Shown one piece after another: positions 60,148 to 64,000 of a stretch of 64,000 nucleotides of DNA. Source of the stretch: Verrucomicrobiota bacterium (GTDB lineage Bacteria; Chlamydiota; Chlamydiia; Chlamydiales; Rhabdochlamydiaceae); NCBI GenBank assembly GCA_018240015.1, contig JAFEGJ010000006.1, forward strand, positions 15,074 to 79,073. The letters run 5' to 3'. A program made the translations under genes and the position numbers. The stretch's first letter is position 1. Every line of letters starts with the position of its first letter. Under the pieces are notes generated by a model. That model had not been told where the DNA came from. It made no database searches and saw nothing but the letters and a program-made list of their open reading frames with translations.

Positions 60148-61034
60148 AATTCTCGATGCCTCCTATCGATGAGCCTTAAAAGAGCTGACTGTCTTTTAGG
60201 AGTTAACATACTTTCCTTAACCAAACGCTCAAGAGTTGGCATGGAAATGTTTTCACGAAAGCGATCTACTACATGAGCAAAACCAAGTCTACTGCATTCC
60301 TCAATATAATCTGCCATAGTGGGTTTTGTAACATTTTTCGTCCAGATAGCTCCAGCAGGTTGAAGATCTGCATTTAAAAACCAATCATTTTCAATGCCTA
60401 AGTTAGAAGGATTATCGTAAAAAGGAGGTAAAATATAGCCTTTTGAAGTTTGAATAAGTCCCAGATTACGTCCATGACGATCATTGTTTCCAATTAAACT
60501 ATCAGCTAAGACAAGGTAAACGATCTCTTCTTGTGCTGCTAAACGTCCTGTTTTTTCTCCAATGATTTTTAGAAGATTTTCGCAATCGTAGCGCATGCTT
60601 TTCTCAAAGAAATGCCACAGATGTACTAGAGAGGATTCGGGATAGTCTTCCATAAAATTACGAGTAACAAAGCAAACATGGTTTTCTTCCCATGCTATCA
60701 AATGAAAAGAGGGGACATTGATCTTTAAATGGCTGAAGATCTGATTACATACATATTCCGTAGCGGGCAATTCAGGAAAACCATTTTCTTGAACTTTTAA
60801 AATGTACCTCGTGCCACCTAGAGAAGAAGAATATTTCCGGAACTTTCCATGAAAAAAGCTGGATTTAAAGCCATCTTTGATAGGGCTTCCACCCGAGTGT
60901 CGATGTGATACGATATTCTGAAACGCATCCAAAGCCTTTAAATTAAACCAATCGGTAAAACAGTTAGCATGGAGGCCATACCAGACTTCGCTAGAAAGCA
61001 ACGGCTGCAAACACTTCAAACAGAGCTTTTCCAT
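60138..61034 (-). CDS. HipA-like (HipT-type) serine/threonine kinase toxin
   Basis: 298 residues from the ATG at 61034. I reject the ATG at 61061 because it lies in the operator palindrome. The N terminus has CLKCLQPL and HANC, a possible zinc-binding cluster. The usual HipA Gly-rich loop is replaced by FFHGKFRKYSSSLGG before the ATP-lysine strand RYILKV. Catalytic residues are intact: SLIGNNDRHGRNLGL carries the catalytic Asp and PFYDNPSN the metal-binding Asp. It lacks the N-subdomain 1 of full HipA, which is encoded by the next gene. Family members phosphorylate aminoacyl-tRNA synthetases and cause growth arrest; the target here is unknown. Confidence 0.86.
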   Translation of the reverse strand: MEKLCLKCLQPLLSSEVWYGLHANCFTDWFNLKALDAFQNIVSHRHSGGSPIKDGFKSSFFHGKFRKYSSSLGGTRYILKVQENGFPELPATEYVCNQIFSHLKINVPSFHLIAWEENHVCFVTRNFMEDYPESSLVHLWHFFEKSMRYDCENLLKIIGEKTGRLAAQEEIVYLVLADSLIGNNDRHGRNLGLIQTSKGYILPPFYDNPSNLGIENDWFLNADLQPAGAIWTKNVTKPTMADYIEECSRLGFAHVVDRFRENISMPTLERLVKESMLTPKRQSALLRLIDRRHRELWG

Positions 61035-61050
61035 ATGTCTACATTTTGCA

Positions 61051-61099
61051 TGTTGACACAAATATGTGTCAACATCCTATTGACACAAATATGTGTCAA
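61051..61099 (-). promoter_or_regulatory. Twin palindromic operators of the HipA-like module
   Basis: Palindrome 1 (61051-61074) has arms TGTTGACACA / TGTGTCAACA around AATA; palindrome 2 (61080-61099) has arms TTGACACA / TGTGTCAA around the same AATA. Centres are 27 bp apart. Each contains a TTGACA -35 hexamer on the minus strand; the nearer one is followed after 18 bp by CAAAAT, 8 nt before the ATG at 61034. Confidence 0.8.
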
Positions 61100-61133
61100 C
61101 ACACAAGTAAACAACTCATTTTCAATGTTTTGA

Positions 61134-61154
61134 AAAATGATAAAAAATCATTTT
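61134..61154 (-). terminator. Weak terminator-like hairpin after the autotransporter
   Basis: AAAATGA/TCATTTT stem with a 7-nt loop, starting 3 nt after the autotransporter stop and followed by one further T. AT-only stem, so efficiency is doubtful. Confidence 0.3.
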
Positions 61155-61157
61155 AGA

Positions 61158-63365
61158 TTAAAAATGCCAGCCGATGCCCGCTTCTAAGAAATGCGTACGA
61201 AGCCGCTTGGTGAACTGGTAATCATATGATGCGTGGAGCTGGAACTGACGCCCTAAGAACATGAGCTGCGCGCCAAACAGATACTGCTCGCGGCCGGCTC
61301 CTTCTAGATCAAAATGGGAGCTCGTTTCAGTGGACTCCATTTCAAATTTAGCATGGTGATGCTGACGGGAAAAATCGTGCCGCCAGATGCCACGCACTTC
61401 GGGTATAATTTGCCATTCCTTATGTGAAAAGCGGTATCCTAAAGTCGCGCTGATGTTGCTGCGCAGGGCCTCAGCGTTTTGTTTCTTAAATTCTAGCTTA
61501 TTGGCGTCCGCGTGGTGCTCGCGGTAGTGGTCGATATGAGCACCGAGCCATTCGAGACCAGCTGCGGGGACAAAATAGACAGCTTTTCCGCGGTACTGAT
61601 ATCCTATATCGACGAGGAAGTTATAGCTAGATCCATTAGGATCGCCTTTAGCAGACTCGGAAGAAGTATGGCGGTGGATGTCGTAAAACTGCAGGCCTCC
61701 TCCTAAATCGGCTTCCACGAAGAATTCAGGTACGGAAAGAGGGGAGATGCTGCCATAAATATCGCCATATACCGCGTTGGAGGTAAACGATGCGCAATGA
61801 TTATGACGTGTCCAGGTTGATTCATAGGTGATAGCTCCGCCGATAACCCCTCTAGAATTGGTATAATCAGCGCCGACCCTAGCTCCGCCGCTAGAATAAT
61901 GAAGCGATTTGGCATCTCCGCCTCTCTTTTGATGGCCGAGCGATCCGATACCGTCCGCATACAATTGCACGCCTTCTTGTTTGTGATTGCGCAGCGTCGT
62001 CATTTTGCGTGTATAGCTCGTGAGACGCTCGTCAGTTGATGCGAAAACGATAGGGGTAATAGAGACATAGCAATCGGGCTTTATCACGGGATCGCTACGG
62101 ATCGGATCAAACAGAAGGAAAACACCATTGGCTAAATAATCGAGGTGGGCATTGTATCCAGCGGGAATATTTTGAATTTGCAACTGGTCAAAAGCTCCTT
62201 TGATGCCATCGCCTTTCGAGTTGTCAATGAGTAGCAATTTTCCATCCGCATTGATGGAATAGGTGGGCATAAACTCTACGAGCGCGGTTCCCGCCAGCGA
62301 TACCTGGCCAGCTTCAACGATCAACTGATCATAATTTGCAGAATCTCTCAGCTGAAAATGCAGCGTTCCAAGAGGCCCTTGCGTATAAGCGCCTTTGATG
62401 GTAAGGCCTGATGGTTGCACGGTTCCTTCGTTGCGTATGTGAGAAGTCCTTCCTGAGCCCCTTAAAGCAGCTCCAGGAAACACCGTAATAGATGATCGGT
62501 CAACAGAACCTGTTACAACCAAACTTCCTTGACGCACGTAAGTAGGGCCGTAGTAAGAGTTTTGGCCAGATAAAAGAAGAGAGCCGTCGCCATGTTTATC
62601 GATGCCGCCCACCGGAATGGACGCAGAAATTTCAAGACTGCCATTGGGCACAACGATAGTTCGTGCGCGCCCAGGAAGCTCGAGCATTCCTGCAATTTCC
62701 CCTTTTTCACCTTGGGATGGATCAAAAGTAATAGACTGCAAGATCTGAAAATTCCCTTGAATCTTTTGATTGTCCAATTTGAGTTGGTTGAGAGTTATCT
62801 TGGATACCTGGTCAAGACTGCCTCCTTGGACATCTAACTCATCCAAAACGACAGGATTATTCTGTAAATCGAAGTGTCCATCTTTGATAGATATCGTGGC
62901 ATGGTCGGGGATCTGTCCCGGAGTTACGAGAGCAAGCGTTCCGCCGTTGATGAGAATATCACCACTGATAGCTGGACCTTTTGCTTTATGAAGAGCAAGT
63001 AGCCCATTGCTGACAATCGTCTTTCCTTCAAAAGTGTTAGGCTCACTGCCCATCACGAGAGTAGTTCCCCGGCCTTCTTTTACAAAATTCCCAGAACCTG
63101 AAATGACGCCCGTGAGAGCCAGCGTCGCGCCTTCATCCGTATTGAAAGAACCCGATGCAAGCTCGATATTGCCCAAATAGAAATGGCTGCCGGACATCGT
63201 ATGGAGAGGCATTTCTAGCTTCAACTCTTTGTTCATTGTGGAAATCTGGCCTGATACAGTGATAGCATCAGGTGTTTGAGGAAGCTCGGAACTTATTTCA
63301 TCAATTCCAAAAACAGAACTAATCGAAACAAGTGATGTAAGTAAGAATAATTTACGCTGATCCAT
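61158..63365 (-). CDS. Type Va autotransporter with C-terminal beta-barrel
   Basis: 735 residues. Signal peptide (KLFLLTSLVSISSVFG), then a passenger of about 400 residues with autotransporter-associated repeats (GGIDKHGDGSLLLSGQNSYY; ISGSGNFVKEGRGTTLVMG; LRGSGRTSHIRNEGTVQPSG), and a C-terminal barrel of about 280 residues ending in the outer-membrane signature GIGWHF. The passenger should form a beta-helix exposed on the cell surface. Start has AAAGGACAACT. It lies between smpB and the HipA-like module. It resembles the Pmp class in barrel and layout, but I see no GGAI/FxxN repeats, so I do not call it a Pmp. Confidence 0.88.
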   Translation of the reverse strand: MDQRKLFLLTSLVSISSVFGIDEISSELPQTPDAITVSGQISTMNKELKLEMPLHTMSGSHFYLGNIELASGSFNTDEGATLALTGVISGSGNFVKEGRGTTLVMGSEPNTFEGKTIVSNGLLALHKAKGPAISGDILINGGTLALVTPGQIPDHATISIKDGHFDLQNNPVVLDELDVQGGSLDQVSKITLNQLKLDNQKIQGNFQILQSITFDPSQGEKGEIAGMLELPGRARTIVVPNGSLEISASIPVGGIDKHGDGSLLLSGQNSYYGPTYVRQGSLVVTGSVDRSSITVFPGAALRGSGRTSHIRNEGTVQPSGLTIKGAYTQGPLGTLHFQLRDSANYDQLIVEAGQVSLAGTALVEFMPTYSINADGKLLLIDNSKGDGIKGAFDQLQIQNIPAGYNAHLDYLANGVFLLFDPIRSDPVIKPDCYVSITPIVFASTDERLTSYTRKMTTLRNHKQEGVQLYADGIGSLGHQKRGGDAKSLHYSSGGARVGADYTNSRGVIGGAITYESTWTRHNHCASFTSNAVYGDIYGSISPLSVPEFFVEADLGGGLQFYDIHRHTSSESAKGDPNGSSYNFLVDIGYQYRGKAVYFVPAAGLEWLGAHIDHYREHHADANKLEFKKQNAEALRSNISATLGYRFSHKEWQIIPEVRGIWRHDFSRQHHHAKFEMESTETSSHFDLEGAGREQYLFGAQLMFLGRQFQLHASYDYQFTKRLRTHFLEAGIGWHF

Positions 63366-63425
63366 AGTTGTCCTTTTTCTTTACAACTAACGGATTTCAG
63401 CAATTTATTCAAATAATTTCTTACA

Positions 63426-63827
63426 TTAGTTAATAGAATGCGCTGGTGATTCGAGCGATTTAGCTGCAATTGCTTTCAATTGAGCATTGATTTCACTAAG
63501 CTCTCCCCAGTTCGCAGGAAAAAATACATACATTTTTTTTCCGTTCGATTCGAATTCAATTTGCACATCATCCATCAGAAAGGGTGTTTTGTCGATGATG
63601 ATATTATTAAGATTGTCGAGACGGGGCCCGTTTGGGAGTTGAAGGTTTACACGATTTTTTACCAATGAAATAATGGCTTTCTTTAGTTCATTTAATTCGT
63701 GACACGTATTATTAGCTGAGAGTGGCTGATATTTTCCCTGAGGCTCTTTTTTCACCTCAACGGAAGCGCCGTTATTATTATTTTCGCAACTAATCTTGAT
63801 AATCGAATTATTAATATTTAAACCCAT
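63426..63827 (-). CDS. Hypothetical soluble protein
   Basis: 133 residues, not recognised. Asn/Ile-rich N terminus, a helical middle (CHELNELKKAIISLVKNRVN), and a strand-rich end (PFLMDDVQIEFESNGKKMYV). GAGGGGTAA precedes the ATG. No signal peptide. It lies between the autotransporter and smpB, part of the material separating smpB from dnaN. AT-rich; no function proposed. Confidence 0.58.
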   Translation of the reverse strand: MGLNINNSIIKISCENNNNGASVEVKKEPQGKYQPLSANNTCHELNELKKAIISLVKNRVNLQLPNGPRLDNLNNIIIDKTPFLMDDVQIEFESNGKKMYVFFPANWGELSEINAQLKAIAAKSLESPAHSIN

Positions 63828-63945
63828 AAACTTACCCCTCTTTATCTATAATCAATCTTATCAATTTATTTATTGGAATTCAATAAATTTCTTTAATGCA
63901 AGTCATTGATATTCATGAGGTTAAAAGATGTTAAAAGTGAATAAG

Positions 63946-64000
63946 TTATGAACCCTTGAGGGCCCGATCGATAGCTCGTTTATGCTCTCGGGCTTTAATG
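63946..64000 (-). CDS. smpB: SsrA-binding protein SmpB (3' end, partial)
   Basis: The last 17 codons, IKAREHKRAIDRALKGS, then TAA. This matches the basic C-terminal tail of SmpB (IKxRExxRxIxRALK), which enters the ribosome during trans-translation. The assignment is supported by location: in C. trachomatis smpB lies next to dnaN-recF. The rest is beyond the window. Confidence 0.6.
   Translation of the reverse strand, partial: IKAREHKRAIDRALKGS

Overview
The window reads as a chromosomal segment of an environmental (Parachlamydiales-type) chlamydia. Core genes have a chlamydial flavour: dnaN-recF with smpB close by, class I aldolase of the archaeal DhnA type, a TolQ/ExbB-ExbD pair, an APC glutamate/GABA-type antiporter and a beta-barrel autotransporter. 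Between them lie AT-rich lineage-specific genes of host-interaction type: F-box proteins, leucine-rich-repeat proteins, an intimin-like inverse autotransporter and multi-pass membrane proteins with Lys-rich tails. I cannot assign the genus from sequence alone.

Layout. 1-3.2 kb: oppBCDF oligopeptide ABC importer (minus, oppF cut by the window edge). 3.2-6.9 kb: a small membrane protein and a 1101-residue membrane-anchored protein with four AAA-like modules. 6.9-10.6 kb: rimO, an RlmI-like rRNA methyltransferase and a CPA2 antiporter. 10.6-14.8 kb: an inverse autotransporter placed between a decayed sugar-transporter head and an intact sugar transporter. 14.8-24.7 kb: aldolase, amidase, AsmA-like protein, NUDIX hydrolase, adenylate cyclase, glmS, thioesterase. 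24.7-30.2 kb: two F-box proteins, then a membrane protein flanked by a methyltransferase-tail fragment and the intact methyltransferase, and an amino-acid antiporter. 30.3-31 kb: HigBA-type toxin-antitoxin. 31-44.1 kb: metabolic genes mixed with a block of unrecognised genes (36.9-41.2 kb). 44.3-49.1 kb: tandem LRR genes with a G8 tract, an MGDG-synthase-like glycosyltransferase and unknowns, ending at tRNA-derived repeats and tRNA-Leu(UAG). 49.5-55.8 kb: exbB-exbD-upp-patatin operon, trmB, tRNA-Pro(UGG), pgi. 55.8-64 kb: dnaN-recF with an AbiE-type module on one side and a split HipA-type kinase module on the other, then an autotransporter and the 3' end of smpB.

The most interesting items are (i) the two-gene HipA-like module in which the HipA N-terminal subdomain is fused to an HTH domain, controlled by two near-identical palindromes; (ii) the AbiE module whose promoter lies inside a perfect 22-bp inverted repeat; (iii) the four-module AAA protein; (iv) two places where a lineage-specific gene sits between an intact gene and a partial copy of that same gene; (v) a phospholipase gene whose stop codon lies inside a co-oriented tRNA; and (vi) a recurring arrangement in which a good -10 box ends 7-9 nt before the start codon with no Shine-Dalgarno, suggesting leaderless mRNAs for many core genes while most lineage-specific genes have clear Shine-Dalgarno sites. 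All homology calls were made by reading motifs, without database searches.
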